From Acidimicrobiales bacterium (lineage in GTDB: Bacteria > Actinomycetota > Acidimicrobiia > Acidimicrobiales > Palsa-688), in contig DASUWA010000013.1 in assembly GCA_036378675.1 (NCBI GenBank), positions 1 through 64,000 on the forward strand: a DNA stretch of 64,000 nt, in the 5' to 3' direction. Shown piece by piece: positions 18,614 through 27,337 of this stretch (the stretch's first letter is position 1; every line of letters starts with the position of its first letter). The notes beneath the pieces are model-generated. The model was not told the DNA's origin and did not search any database. It was given only the letters and a program-made list of their open reading frames with translations. Position numbers and translations under genes: made by a program.

Positions 18614-19376
18614 CCCACTTGGCGGGACGCTTCTCGAGGAAGGAGGCCATTCCCTCCTGCCCGTCCGCTGTCTGACTCGCAGCTGCCATGACTTCAACCG
18701 CGTAGGCGTACGCCTGCTGCTGGTCCATTCCGAGCTGCTCGTAGAGGGTGTGCTTTCCGATCGCCTTGGACATCAGGCTCCCGCGTGTGGCGCGCTCGAG
18801 TAAATCGACGGTTGCCGATTCCAACTCGTCGAGGGGGACCACCCGGTTCACCAGCCCCCACTGAAGCGCAGTGTGGGCGTCGACGGTGTCGCCCGTGAGC
18901 GCCATCTCGAACGCCTGCTTTCGCCCGACCGCGCGGCCCACCGCCACCATCGGAGTGTGGCAGAACCACCCACCCTTTCCGCCCGGGGTGGCGAAACCCG
19001 CCCCCTCTGCTGCGACCGCCAGGTCCGCTGCCGCGACCAACTGGCATCCGGCTGCCGTCGCCAAGGCATGCACCCGCGCGACGACCGGTTGGGGAATCCC
19101 TTGCATCGTGTTCATCAACTCGGTGCAAGTCCAGAGGAGCTCTCGCATGGCGACCAGGTCGGCGCCCACCATGTCGGCGAAGTCGTGCCCGGCGGAGAAG
19201 ACCGGTCCGTTGCCGGCAAGGATCACGCCCCGAGCGTCGCTCTTTCCGACCTCGACAAACGCGGCCGTCAACTCGCGCATGTGCTCGAGCGACAGGGCGT
19301 TTCGCCTCTCCGGCCTGTTCATGGTGATCGTGGCAAAGGGCCCGTCGCGCTCGACTACAACCATCTCGAACCCCAT
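18603..19376 (-). CDS. Enoyl-CoA hydratase/isomerase family protein, ECHDC3-like (257 aa)
   Basis: Crotonase fold: the first oxyanion-hole segment is SAGHDFADM (61-69) and the second is ALATAAGCQLVAAADLA (105-121). The loop TPGGKGGWFCHTPMVAVGRA (from 130) lacks the usual catalytic Glu pair of true hydratases and matches the ECHDC3-like branch, whose reaction is not well defined. The gene is upstream of and overlaps mtnA on the same strand, so the two are co-transcribed, although their biochemical link is not obvious. Confidence 0.82.
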   Translation of the reverse strand: MGFEMVVVERDGPFATITMNRPERRNALSLEHMRELTAAFVEVGKSDARGVILAGNGPVFSAGHDFADMVGADLVAMRELLWTCTELMNTMQGIPQPVVARVHALATAAGCQLVAAADLAVAAEGAGFATPGGKGGWFCHTPMVAVGRAVGRKQAFEMALTGDTVDAHTALQWGLVNRVVPLDELESATVDLLERATRGSLMSKAIGKHTLYEQLGMDQQQAYAYAVEVMAAASQTADGQEGMASFLEKRPAKWVER

Positions 19377-19407
19377 GAGGAGACTCTACTGCCGGCCCGG
19401 CCCCTCG

Positions 19408-21609
19408 TTAACGGGAAGGTACGGCGGTCGCCGTGTCGACCGGCGTGCCGGGCCCTTCGGGCCACGAAATCGACCGGCCGCCGCGACTCCTCAGTCCCTT
19501 CCACTTGTTCGGCAACTGGCTTCGCAGGATGTCCTCGACTTGCTTCACAGGAGCGGGTCTGAAGAACAGGAATCCCTGCCCGAGGGTGCAGCCCAGTTCG
19601 CGCAAGATTCGGAGCTGGTTCTCCGTCTCTATGCCTTCTGCAATGACGTCCAGTCCCAAGCTGTGCCCGAGTGCGACGGTCGATCGGATGATGGCCTCGC
19701 TGCCGCCGAGTGCACCCAGGCCGGCGACGAAGCCCTGGTCGATCTTGAGCGCGTTGACGGGAAAGCGGTGGAGCGCGGCCAGCGACGAGTAGCCCGTCCC
19801 GAAGTCGTCCAGTTCGAGGCCAACACCGGTGGCGCACACCTCTGACGCGACCCTGGACATCCGGTCGGGCTCGCGCATGAGGCTTCCCTCGGTGATCTCG
19901 AGGCGCACGACCCCTCCCGGCAGCCCGGCGGATGAAATCGCCTCGAGGATTTCGTCGGGGAAGTTCGGCTCGTCCAGTTGGGCCCCGGAGACGTTCACGC
20001 TCATCCGCACGTCGTCCGCGACCAACCCTGCCTGCCGCCACGACGCCAGAGTGGTGAGTGCAACACGGAGCACATGTCGGCCGAGCAATGTGATCAGGCC
20101 GGTTTCCTCGGCCAGTGGAATGAACTGGCTCGGATCAAGCGAATCCCACCCTTCTGGCCAACGAGCGAGGGCCTCGAAGCCGTGGATCCGGCCGGTGTCG
20201 AGTTCGACCACGGGCTGGTAGTGCACCCCAATGAGTGATCGCTCGACAGCTTCGCGCAGAGCGTTGTGATGGGTCAGGCGGTCGGCGATCCGGCGGTGCA
20301 TACCTCCGTCGAACACGGCGTGGCGGGCCCGACCGCCGTGTTTGGCCTCGTACATGGCGATATCGGCGTTGCGCAATGCTTCGGATGCGGTCGTGCCGTT
20401 TGCCGGCAAGGCGATCCCGGTGCTGCACGTCACGAAGAGCCGGCGACCGTCGATCTCGAACGGGTGCTCCAAGGCTTTGTGCAACCTGTCGACGACCTCG
20501 ACGGCCGGCGTCTCCGGAGCGGCGGCTGGAAGATCATCGAGGAGCACGGTGAACTCGTCACCTCCGAGACGAGCGACCGTGTCGCCGGGGCGGAGTTCCC
20601 GCCCAATGCGGTGGGCGATTGCAATGAGCAGCTCATCCCCGACGCTGTGGCTGAACGTGTCGTTGACAAGCTTGAAGCGATCAACGTCGAGAAACAGAAG
20701 CGCGCAGCCCTTGTCCTTGTCCCTTTTACCGCGCTCTATGGCCCGCTCGAGCCGGTCCATGAACAGCGCCCGGTTTGGGAGGCCCGTCAGCGAGTCGTGC
20801 AGCGCGTCGTACTGGAGACGGTGCTCGGTCAGCCTTGCAACCGTTATGTCGGAGAGGGAGCCGGCCATCCGGACCGGCTTGCCGGCGGAGTCCCTCACCG
20901 CCATTCCACGGGCGAGCATCCAGCGGAACGATCCATCTTGGTGGAGAATTCGATGCTTCGACTGCAGCAGCGATGTGCGGTCGCTCAAGTGTGCCTCGAT
21001 GGCTACCTGCAATCCCCGCAGGTCGTCTACGTGCACCCGGTCGAACCAAGCGGACGAGTCTTCTTCGCGCGCCGTCTCGGACAGCCCCAGCAACACGCCC
21101 CACCTTGGCGAGTAGTACACCCGGTCGGAGAGGAGATCCCAATCCCAGATCCCATCGTTGACCGCGCAGGCGGCCAGGGCGTAGCGCTCCTCACTCACGG
21201 CAAGGTCGCTCAAGGCCTGTTGGTGACGGATGGCGTAGCGGATCGATCTCTCGAGCGCATACGGGTTGAGCTCCTGCTTCAGCAGGAAGTCCGTCGCTCC
21301 GAGCGCGCTCGCCTCGAGGTCGATCTCAAAATCACTCTGCCCGGTCAGGATCAGAACGGGGGCACGCGAGCGAAACGCGAACGCTTCGCGAACCAGTTCA
21401 AGCCCGGTGTGGCTCCCCAAGCGGTAATCGACGAGGTAGACATCGTGTCGTTCCTCGCCGATCGTGGCCAAGGCATCCTCGAAGTCCGAGCACCATTCGA
21501 CCTCGAACCGAGCGCGGTCCTGCCCCGCGAGCATGTCCTTCGTGATCGTGTAATCGTCCTCGTCGTCCTCGACAAGGAGGACCCTGATCCGCTCTTGCCT
21601 GGACGGCAT
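19408..21609 (-). CDS. Receiver-PAS-GGDEF-EAL cyclic-di-GMP regulator (733 aa)
   Basis: An N-terminal receiver domain (VEDDEDDYTITKDML, Asp in VYLVDYRLG), then a PAS/PAC region (about 145-265), a GGDEF domain with an intact RLGGDEF active site (about 351) and RPGD inhibitory site five residues before it, and an EAL domain with GFEALARW (about 477), DDFGTGYSSL and KIDQGF. Both catalytic motifs are intact, so it may make and degrade c-di-GMP under phosphorylation control. The ATG overlaps the stop of the upstream receiver gene by one base, so this is the output of the kinase/receiver/GGDEF-EAL operon. A longer upstream frame overlaps that gene and is rejected. Confidence 0.92.
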   Translation of the reverse strand: MPSRQERIRVLLVEDDEDDYTITKDMLAGQDRARFEVEWCSDFEDALATIGEERHDVYLVDYRLGSHTGLELVREAFAFRSRAPVLILTGQSDFEIDLEASALGATDFLLKQELNPYALERSIRYAIRHQQALSDLAVSEERYALAACAVNDGIWDWDLLSDRVYYSPRWGVLLGLSETAREEDSSAWFDRVHVDDLRGLQVAIEAHLSDRTSLLQSKHRILHQDGSFRWMLARGMAVRDSAGKPVRMAGSLSDITVARLTEHRLQYDALHDSLTGLPNRALFMDRLERAIERGKRDKDKGCALLFLDVDRFKLVNDTFSHSVGDELLIAIAHRIGRELRPGDTVARLGGDEFTVLLDDLPAAAPETPAVEVVDRLHKALEHPFEIDGRRLFVTCSTGIALPANGTTASEALRNADIAMYEAKHGGRARHAVFDGGMHRRIADRLTHHNALREAVERSLIGVHYQPVVELDTGRIHGFEALARWPEGWDSLDPSQFIPLAEETGLITLLGRHVLRVALTTLASWRQAGLVADDVRMSVNVSGAQLDEPNFPDEILEAISSAGLPGGVVRLEITEGSLMREPDRMSRVASEVCATGVGLELDDFGTGYSSLAALHRFPVNALKIDQGFVAGLGALGGSEAIIRSTVALGHSLGLDVIAEGIETENQLRILRELGCTLGQGFLFFRPAPVKQVEDILRSQLPNKWKGLRSRGGRSISWPEGPGTPVDTATAVPSR

Positions 21610-22073
21610 CAACGCTTCGGAGCCTCGGGCAGCTCTACCAGCTCGAACCAGTATCGCTGCCACGTTCGCATGACCTCGACGAGCCCGCCGAAGGTGACCG
21701 GCTTGGTTATGAACGAGTTGACGCCGAGGTCGTACGTCCGGAAGATGTCCTCCTCGTCCTTCGAGGTCGTGAGGACAATGACCGGGATGCACCTGAGGTT
21801 GTCGTCCCCCTTGATCTCGGCAAGGGCTTCGCGGCCGTCTTTCTTGGGCATGTTCAGGTCCAGGAGGATCACGCCTGGTCGCGGGGCGTCAGCGCCCGGA
21901 TGGGCGTACTCACCTTGCCGCCGGAGGTAATCCATCAAGTCCTGCCCGTCGACCACGAACCTCATCTCATTGGCCAGATGGGAGTTCTGGAGGGCCTCGC
22001 GTGTCATCTCGCGGTCTTCCTCGTCGTCGTCGGCCATCAAGATGGTTACCGGGCGGTGGCCGTTCTCAGGCAT
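21609..22073 (-). CDS. Single-domain response regulator, Rcp1-like (154 aa)
   Basis: A stand-alone receiver of the Rcp1/CheY-like type that usually pairs with phytochrome-like kinases: MADDDEEDREMTREAL, phospho-acceptor in GVILLDLNMPKKDG, Thr in VLTTSKDEED, Lys in FITKPVTFGGL. There is no output domain. The start overlaps the end of the sensor kinase gene by 8 bases and its stop overlaps the GGDEF-EAL gene, so the three genes are translated together. It probably relays or shuttles phosphate between the kinase and the c-di-GMP enzyme. Confidence 0.9.
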   Translation of the reverse strand: MPENGHRPVTILMADDDEEDREMTREALQNSHLANEMRFVVDGQDLMDYLRRQGEYAHPGADAPRPGVILLDLNMPKKDGREALAEIKGDDNLRCIPVIVLTTSKDEEDIFRTYDLGVNSFITKPVTFGGLVEVMRTWQRYWFELVELPEAPKR

Positions 22074-23793
22074 TGGCGAGCTCCTCTACAGACTCGGGGC
22101 CCGCTTCTGGATCGGATGGGGCTGAGTGGTTTTGCAGCGGGCCGGCGCCCCTCGCGGGGAACTCGACCGTGAAGGTGGACCCGACTCCGGTTACCCCTTC
22201 GGCCGAGATGGTCCCGCCGTGCCGGTCTGCGATCTTGCGGCATAGCGAAAGCCCGATACCGGTTCCGGGGTATTCGCTCCTGCCGTGGAGCCGCTCGAAG
22301 ACCCGGAAGATCCGCTGGGCGTATTGAGGTTCGAAGCCGATGCCGTTGTCGCGCACCGTCAGGTGCAACATGCCCCGTTCGATCGTCCCTTCGACGGTGA
22401 CGTCGGGCCTGACGCCGAAGCGGTGGAACTTCAGCGCATTTCCAACAAGGTTGAGCAGCAGCTGGTGCATCTGAAGAGAATCAGCTCTAATCGTCGGCAA
22501 GGGGCCGGCGTGCACCGCGGCTCCCAGATCGGTTATCTGGGTCTCGAGGTCCGAAATCACCGCGTCCATGACTGCCGACAGATCGACGTCCTCGAACGGG
22601 CGGCCCTGAGTCGACACCCGGGAGAACCGGAGAAGGTCCTCGATCAGCCTCTGCATCCGTTCGGCTGCCGCGTTGGTCCTTGCGAGGTAGTCCCGTCCCT
22701 TCGGGGACAGGCGTTCGGTCTCCATGACGGTGAGCTGCTCGGTGAAGGTGCGCACCTTCCGGAGAGGTTCCTGGAGGTCATGGGACGCGATGGAGGCGAA
22801 CTGGTCCAGCTCCTCGTTGGACCGTGCCAGCTCCGCTGCCCTGCGTTCCAAGGTCCCATTGAGATCCACAAGCTCCTGGTTGACCACGCCGAGCTGCTCG
22901 TTGGCGTCGCTGAGCTGCTCGGCGGAACGCAAAGCTCGCCAACCCAACAGAAGTGCGAAGAGCGAAACCACTGCGAATGCCACGAAGAGGATCCACGGAA
23001 CTTCCTGCCGCCAGCCGCTCACGCTCGCGAACAGCGCGCCGTCTGGTGAGGTAAGTACGACCCGCCACGTCGAGTTGGTGAGCTTCTGCTGCTGGAAATA
23101 CGTGTCGTGAGTGTCGGCGGTCGGGTGGGCAAAGGCCTCTGCCGCCCCGGGTACCGCCAAACGCTGCCCGACCGCGACCTTGGGATTCGTCGACGCGAGC
23201 ACGACGTTGTTCCCGTCAACCAAATAGTTCAGGGACCCCTTCACCCCCGGGACGTGCGCCAGCTCACCCTCGATGAACTGGCTCAACGCCTTTGGAGTGA
23301 ACCCGGTTACGAGAGTCCTGGTTCCGAAGTTGGTGGGAAAGGAGACTGCGAAGTCGATCGCCCCGGTTTGCCCGTAGTCGTTGAAGTTGCCGAGCCCGTA
23401 GGGATGACCCGTCCGGAGCAGGGCCAGCGCCGCCGAGTTGCTCAGCTCCGCTCGGGCTTGAGGCGTAAAGCCTGACGACGCGGCCAGCAACTGCCCGTTC
23501 GAATCGAGCAGCGCGGAGTAAACGTCTCCCTGGGTAAGCGAGGATTGCATCTGAGCTGCAGTCACGACCCGCCCCCCGTAGGTTTGGGAGTCCTGCGGTA
23601 TCTGCTGCTGAACCGACTGGAAGAGACTGTCGATCAGCGCGGCGGACAGGGTGGCACGGTCGCGGATCTGAACCTCGACGTTGTGCCGCGACCTGGCCTG
23701 ATTGCTCGATAGCTCCAATGCGAAGACCGCGAGCAGCGCGAATACGACGCAGGCGCCCACCGTAATGATCAAAGCGGTCTTATTGACCTTCAC
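22066..23793 (-). CDS. Membrane sensor histidine kinase with extracellular sensor (575 aa)
   Basis: One transmembrane helix near the N-terminus and a second at about 270-290 (WILFVAFAVVSLFALLLGW) enclose an extracytoplasmic region of about 230 residues resembling a Cache-type sensor. A short coiled coil leads to HisKA with His in SIASHDLQEPLRK, then HATPase motifs NLVGNALKF, DNGIGF and GTGIGLSLC. This HisKA type is found in phytochrome-like kinases paired with Rcp1 receivers, matching the next gene. The GTG at 23793 was preferred over an upstream TTG because a G-rich ribosome site (AGGGGG) lies just before it. Confidence 0.88.
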   Translation of the reverse strand: MKVNKTALIITVGACVVFALLAVFALELSSNQARSRHNVEVQIRDRATLSAALIDSLFQSVQQQIPQDSQTYGGRVVTAAQMQSSLTQGDVYSALLDSNGQLLAASSGFTPQARAELSNSAALALLRTGHPYGLGNFNDYGQTGAIDFAVSFPTNFGTRTLVTGFTPKALSQFIEGELAHVPGVKGSLNYLVDGNNVVLASTNPKVAVGQRLAVPGAAEAFAHPTADTHDTYFQQQKLTNSTWRVVLTSPDGALFASVSGWRQEVPWILFVAFAVVSLFALLLGWRALRSAEQLSDANEQLGVVNQELVDLNGTLERRAAELARSNEELDQFASIASHDLQEPLRKVRTFTEQLTVMETERLSPKGRDYLARTNAAAERMQRLIEDLLRFSRVSTQGRPFEDVDLSAVMDAVISDLETQITDLGAAVHAGPLPTIRADSLQMHQLLLNLVGNALKFHRFGVRPDVTVEGTIERGMLHLTVRDNGIGFEPQYAQRIFRVFERLHGRSEYPGTGIGLSLCRKIADRHGGTISAEGVTGVGSTFTVEFPARGAGPLQNHSAPSDPEAGPESVEELANA

Positions 23794-24117
23794 TCCCCAC
23801 CCCCTGAGCGACTGGCTTCCCAAGTGCCCCCTGGCCGCCAGCTGTTTGCATCTGCCGCCCGTAGCACTCGTTTGTATGCAACGAGCGAGCGAGCCGGATT
23901 GTAAATGATCAACTCGTCAAATGACAGTGGTGGCTGAGAGAAAACGGGACGATCTGAGACCATTTGGGCATAGTGATGTTGCGGCGGCCTCGACATATGG
24001 GTCTAGTGATCCAATCCCGCAAGACCACCCATTCGCGCTATGGAAGGACAATGCCGCTCATGTCAGCATGGTTCCAACGCCCAGCTGCTTAGGGTGATTT
24101 TCTAGTTGGAGGATCGA
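23794..24117. other. Intergenic region, divergent promoters expected
   Basis: About 320 bases between the leftward sensor kinase and a small rightward ORF. Base composition is less GC-rich than the neighbours. No protein-like frame, tRNA or strong hairpin was recognised. Just before 24118 there is a clear ribosome site (TTGGAGGATCGA), so a rightward promoter should lie here. Confidence 0.4.
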
Positions 24118-24252
24118 ATGAGTTTGGCGGAGGAATTGCCCGAATCGGATCAGCTTCGAGATGATGACGATCAGAGTGGCGATCCCGTGAAGCAGTTCGA
24201 TCCTGTGCCGCCGGAGTTGATCGCCGACGCGAAATCGCTCTTCGCTCGCTGA
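24118..24252 (+). CDS. Small acidic ORF of 44 aa, possibly a truncated gene
   Basis: A GGAGG ribosome site 8 bases before the ATG supports translation. The product starts MSLAEELPESDQLRDDDDQ and ends VPPELIADAKSLFAR. It is strongly acidic and has no known domain. The ending resembles, from memory, the opening of a family of small actinobacterial proteins in which a similar helix runs on into a longer conserved domain, so this may be the remaining N-terminus of a truncated gene. It lies 26 bases from the convergent ECF sigma gene. Function unknown. Confidence 0.45.
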   Translation: MSLAEELPESDQLRDDDDQSGDPVKQFDPVPPELIADAKSLFAR

Positions 24253-24278
24253 GGCGAAATCCAGCGTTACAAGATTGC

Positions 24279-25208
24279 TTACGGCTCGGGTATGTCTGCT
24301 GCGGAAGACGCTACCTCGAGGGCTCCGCGCAGGAACGCCAGCCTGGCTGGGTCGGCGATGACATGCACCTTGTCGACGCGCTTGTTATCCGGTGAAAGCG
24401 TGAGGATTAGCACGCCTGCGAGTCGGCGGTTCCGGAAACCAAGCACGGCGGGACCCGCGGCGCTGGGTAGTGACACCAGCGTGGCACTCGCCCAGTACTT
24501 GACCAGGTTCAAGGCGACCTGTTCGGGTCCGTGGGTAACCCCGGGCGTCGCGACTCCGACTCCTAGGTCGACCTCGCCGGAGGCATCCGGCGCGAGAACT
24601 CCTACCAGGGACGCGATGTCACCCCTGGCACATGCCTCGATGAACCGCTCGGTCACCTCCCGGTGCTCCTCGGCGGTGATGTCGAAACGTCGTCCGGTGC
24701 TCTCGGATTCGATTCGCTGGCGGGCCCTGCGGGCGAGTTGACGGCAGGTCGCTACCGGGCGCCCAACCGTGTTGGCGATGTCCTCGAAGCGCATCTGGAA
24801 GACGTCGTGGAGCACCAACACGACGCGCTCCGATGGACTCAATCGCTGCATCATCACCAAGAGCGCCAGCCGGACGCTGTCGTCGAGTGTTACCCGATCG
24901 GCTGGATCCAACTCCGGCCGGGTCAGGGGAGCAGCGGGCTCCCGTCCGGTGAAGTCGTAGACGAGTTCGCGCTTAGTCCGCGCGGACCTGATCCGGTCGA
25001 GGCACAGGCGGCTGGTCACGACCGTTAACCAACCTCGAGCATCCAACACTTCCCCGGGCTTGGTTTTTGCCAGCCTCGAGAAGGCTTCCTGAACTACATC
25101 CTCGGCGGCTCCGATGTCGCCGAGCATCCTGAAAGCCACGTCGACGATGTGCGCTCGGTGATCTGTCCAAGCGGCCGAGAATTCGGAATTGGCTGACGGG
25201 TCGGACAT
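24279..25208 (-). CDS. ECF sigma factor with SnoaL-like C-terminal extension (ECF41/SigJ type, 309 aa)
   Basis: Region 2 is at about 10-75 (FRMLGDIGAAEDVVQEAFSR, WLTVVTSRLCLDRIRSAR) and region 4 at about 115-165 (LSPSERVVLVLHDVF, FEDIANTVGRPVATCRQLAR). About 130 more residues form a SnoaL/NTF2-like domain (VTERFIEACARGDIASLVG), which in ECF41 factors replaces a separate anti-sigma and controls activity. The linker and the Asp-Gly-rich motif typical of ECF41 are altered here (GREPAAP, DASGEVDLGVG), so it may be a sister group. The ATG at 25208 was chosen; the region upstream holds its promoter. Divergent from a redox/efflux operon. Confidence 0.9.
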   Translation of the reverse strand: MSDPSANSEFSAAWTDHRAHIVDVAFRMLGDIGAAEDVVQEAFSRLAKTKPGEVLDARGWLTVVTSRLCLDRIRSARTKRELVYDFTGREPAAPLTRPELDPADRVTLDDSVRLALLVMMQRLSPSERVVLVLHDVFQMRFEDIANTVGRPVATCRQLARRARQRIESESTGRRFDITAEEHREVTERFIEACARGDIASLVGVLAPDASGEVDLGVGVATPGVTHGPEQVALNLVKYWASATLVSLPSAAGPAVLGFRNRRLAGVLILTLSPDNKRVDKVHVIADPARLAFLRGALEVASSAADIPEP

Positions 25209-25241
25209 TTGATCGGAACCTACCTTCCTGTGCCGAACTAG

Positions 25242-25268
25242 GACGAGGTTGAGGCTCGGAAAGTGACA
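25242..25268 (-). promoter_or_regulatory. Candidate ECF-type promoter of the sigma gene (autoregulation)
   Basis: On the minus strand TGTCAC (25268-25263) is followed after 17 bases by CGTC (25245-25242), about 30 bases before the sigma ATG. The pattern resembles the TGTCACA / CGTC motif reported for ECF41 promoters. The same arrangement with identical spacing precedes the divergent operon. Confidence 0.6.
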
Positions 25269-25277
25269 GGGCCGCGG

Positions 25278-25304
25278 TGTCACGTTTTCTCATGGGCGAG
25301 CGTC
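25278..25304 (+). promoter_or_regulatory. Candidate ECF-type promoter of the VOC-MFS operon
   Basis: TGTCAC (25278-25283), 17 bases, then CGTC (25301-25304), some 70 bases before the first gene of the operon. Identical elements and spacing to the promoter facing the other way, as expected if the neighbouring sigma factor controls both. A direct repeat CCGGATCGA occurs twice between this promoter and the gene. Confidence 0.62.
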
Positions 25305-25377
25305 CTTCATCCCGAATCCGATACCGGATCGATGCCGGATCGACACCATTCTCGTCGCATTAGGAGGTGGCCCAACG

Positions 25378-25812
25378 ATGAGTGACACTCGAGATGATGG
25401 GGGGGTCGGGCAGCTCACCATGAGATTGGCGCAAGCACGGATAGTCACCGACGACGTGGAGGGCGCTGCATCGTTTTATGCCTCCGTGCTCGGGGTGCGT
25501 GTGTGCCTGAACGAGTACTACGTCGAGGTGCCGGCCGGAGACGCAACCCTCGGCTTTTCCAAGGCGCGCTTCACCGAGTGCGGAGTTACCGCCGTTCCGC
25601 AGGTGATCCTCGACTTCGAAGTCGATGACGTCGATGCCGAGTTCGCCCGCCTCGACGCGCTGGAGGTCGACTGGGTTCAGGTCCCCACCACCCAGCCGTG
25701 GGGGAACCGTTCGATGACCTTCCGGGCCCCGGAAGGCCTCCTGGTGAACGTCTTCTCCCGCCCGATGGACTCAACCGACGCCTCCAAAGGAGCAAACCAT
25801 GGCGACGATTGA
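25378..25812 (+). CDS. VOC (glyoxalase/bleomycin-resistance) family protein (144 aa)
   Basis: A single vicinal-oxygen-chelate domain: RIVTDDVEGAASFYASVLGV at the first beta-alpha motif, VDDVDAEFARL in the second half, and RSMTFRAPEGLLVNVF at the end. VOC proteins use a metal site for isomerisation, ring cleavage or drug binding; the role here is unknown. A good ribosome site (TTAGGAGGTGG) precedes the ATG. The 3' end overlaps the MFS gene by 14 bases. First gene of the operon behind the ECF-type promoter. Confidence 0.85.
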   Translation: MSDTRDDGGVGQLTMRLAQARIVTDDVEGAASFYASVLGVRVCLNEYYVEVPAGDATLGFSKARFTECGVTAVPQVILDFEVDDVDAEFARLDALEVDWVQVPTTQPWGNRSMTFRAPEGLLVNVFSRPMDSTDASKGANHGDD

Positions 25813-27337
25813 GGCAGGGCACGTAGGCGCATCCCCGAGGCAGCAAAGGGGTGGGCTGATCCTCCTCCTGCTGTGCGGCGCGCAATTCCTGGTGGTCCTC
25901 GACTCGACGATCGTGAACGTCGCGTTACCGTCGATCCAACGGTCGTTGCACTTCTCGCAACAGAACCTGCAGTGGGTCGCCTCGGGCTATGCGCTGACCT
26001 TCGCCGGTTTTCTCCTGCTGGGTGGAAGATCGGCCGATCTGCTCGGACGCCGGCGGACCTTCTTCACTGGCGTTTCGATTTTCCTGCTCGCCTCGATGGT
26101 GGGTGGGCTCTCGTCCAACTCGAGCATGCTGGTCGCTGCACGCGTCGTGCAGGGCATGGGCGGGGCCCTCATGTCCCCGTCCGCGCTGTCATTGCTCAAC
26201 ACCACCTTCCAGGGCCCCCAACGTGCTCGGGCAATCGGGATCTACGGGGCCATGGGCGGAGCAGGTGGCGCTGCAGGGGTGCTCTTCGGCGGGATCCTTA
26301 CCAGCGGCCTGGGATGGCGCGCGGTGCTGTTCGTCAACGTCCCGTTCGGATTGGCGATTGTGTTCGCCGCCTCCCGCCTGATCCCGAATGACAACCGCGG
26401 AGCCAATGCAGCGGACTTCGATCTTCCGGGGGCCTTCTTTGTAACCGGGGCCCTTCTGCTGCTCGTGTATGCGCTGACCCAGGCCCCGTCCGTGGGTTGG
26501 GGATCGGGTCGGACCATCTCCGAGCTCCTTGGGGCGTCGGTGCTCCTCGCGTTGTTCGTCGCCAACGAGGCTCGCTCGCGCCGCCCTCTGCTCCCCCTTG
26601 GGACGTTCCGGCTGAATGGAGTGGCCGTCGCCAATACGGTCGCCGTTCTGGTGTTCTGCGGTATGACGCCGCTCTTCTTCTTCCTCACGCTTTACATGCA
26701 GCAGGTGCTCGGCTACTCGGCCCTGAGGACAGGCCTTGCCTTCCTCCCCCTCACAGTGGGCGTCATCGGGGTCACCAGGAACGCTTCGAAGGTCATCGCA
26801 CGGTACGGGCCAAGGCCGACGCTGGCGGCGGGGCCGCTGATCTTCACCGGCGGCCTCTTCTGGCTAAGCAAGATTCCGGCGAATGGCCGGTATCTGACGG
26901 ACATCCTCCCCGGGCTGCTGATCGTCTCAGTCGGAGCGGGGGTCAGTCTGGTTTCGGTGATCACGGCCGCCACCAGAGGCGTCCCGTCACAGAACGCCGG
27001 AGTGGCAGCAGGGCTGGTCAACACCATGCAACGGGTGGGAACGGCTGTCGGCCTGGCAGTGCTAACCGACATCGCGACAAGCCGCACCGCGACGTTGCTC
27101 TCCGTGCATACCCGGCATCTCGCAGCCCTGACCGGGGGTTTCGACCGGGCCATCCTCATCGCTTCCGCGCTAGTAGCAGCCGGTGGGGTCCTGGCTGCAA
27201 TCACGTGGCGACCGCAACTTCAACTCACCCCCAATCGACCAGAAAGGAATAGACAGAAAAATGAAGACACTCGTGATCGGACGTCTCACCGGCAAGGAAA
27301 TAGCGCCTCATATCCCGGCGGAAGGGAAAACCGTTGA
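25799..27337 (+). CDS. MFS drug:H+ antiporter, DHA2 (EmrB/QacA) family (512 aa)
   Basis: About 14 hydrophobic helices with the DHA2 signatures: VVLDSTIVNVALPSI in helix 1, GGRSADLLGRRR in the first loop and ARVVQGMGGALMSPSALSLL in helix 4. It should export small toxic compounds or an operon product. The last roughly 26 codons are read in a different frame across the beginning of the next gene (77-base overlap) and have no family character, so the original stop has probably been lost or frameshifted. Confidence 0.9.
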   Translation: MATIEAGHVGASPRQQRGGLILLLLCGAQFLVVLDSTIVNVALPSIQRSLHFSQQNLQWVASGYALTFAGFLLLGGRSADLLGRRRTFFTGVSIFLLASMVGGLSSNSSMLVAARVVQGMGGALMSPSALSLLNTTFQGPQRARAIGIYGAMGGAGGAAGVLFGGILTSGLGWRAVLFVNVPFGLAIVFAASRLIPNDNRGANAADFDLPGAFFVTGALLLLVYALTQAPSVGWGSGRTISELLGASVLLALFVANEARSRRPLLPLGTFRLNGVAVANTVAVLVFCGMTPLFFFLTLYMQQVLGYSALRTGLAFLPLTVGVIGVTRNASKVIARYGPRPTLAAGPLIFTGGLFWLSKIPANGRYLTDILPGLLIVSVGAGVSLVSVITAATRGVPSQNAGVAAGLVNTMQRVGTAVGLAVLTDIATSRTATLLSVHTRHLAALTGGFDRAILIASALVAAGGVLAAITWRPQLQLTPNRPERNRQKNEDTRDRTSHRQGNSASYPGGRENR

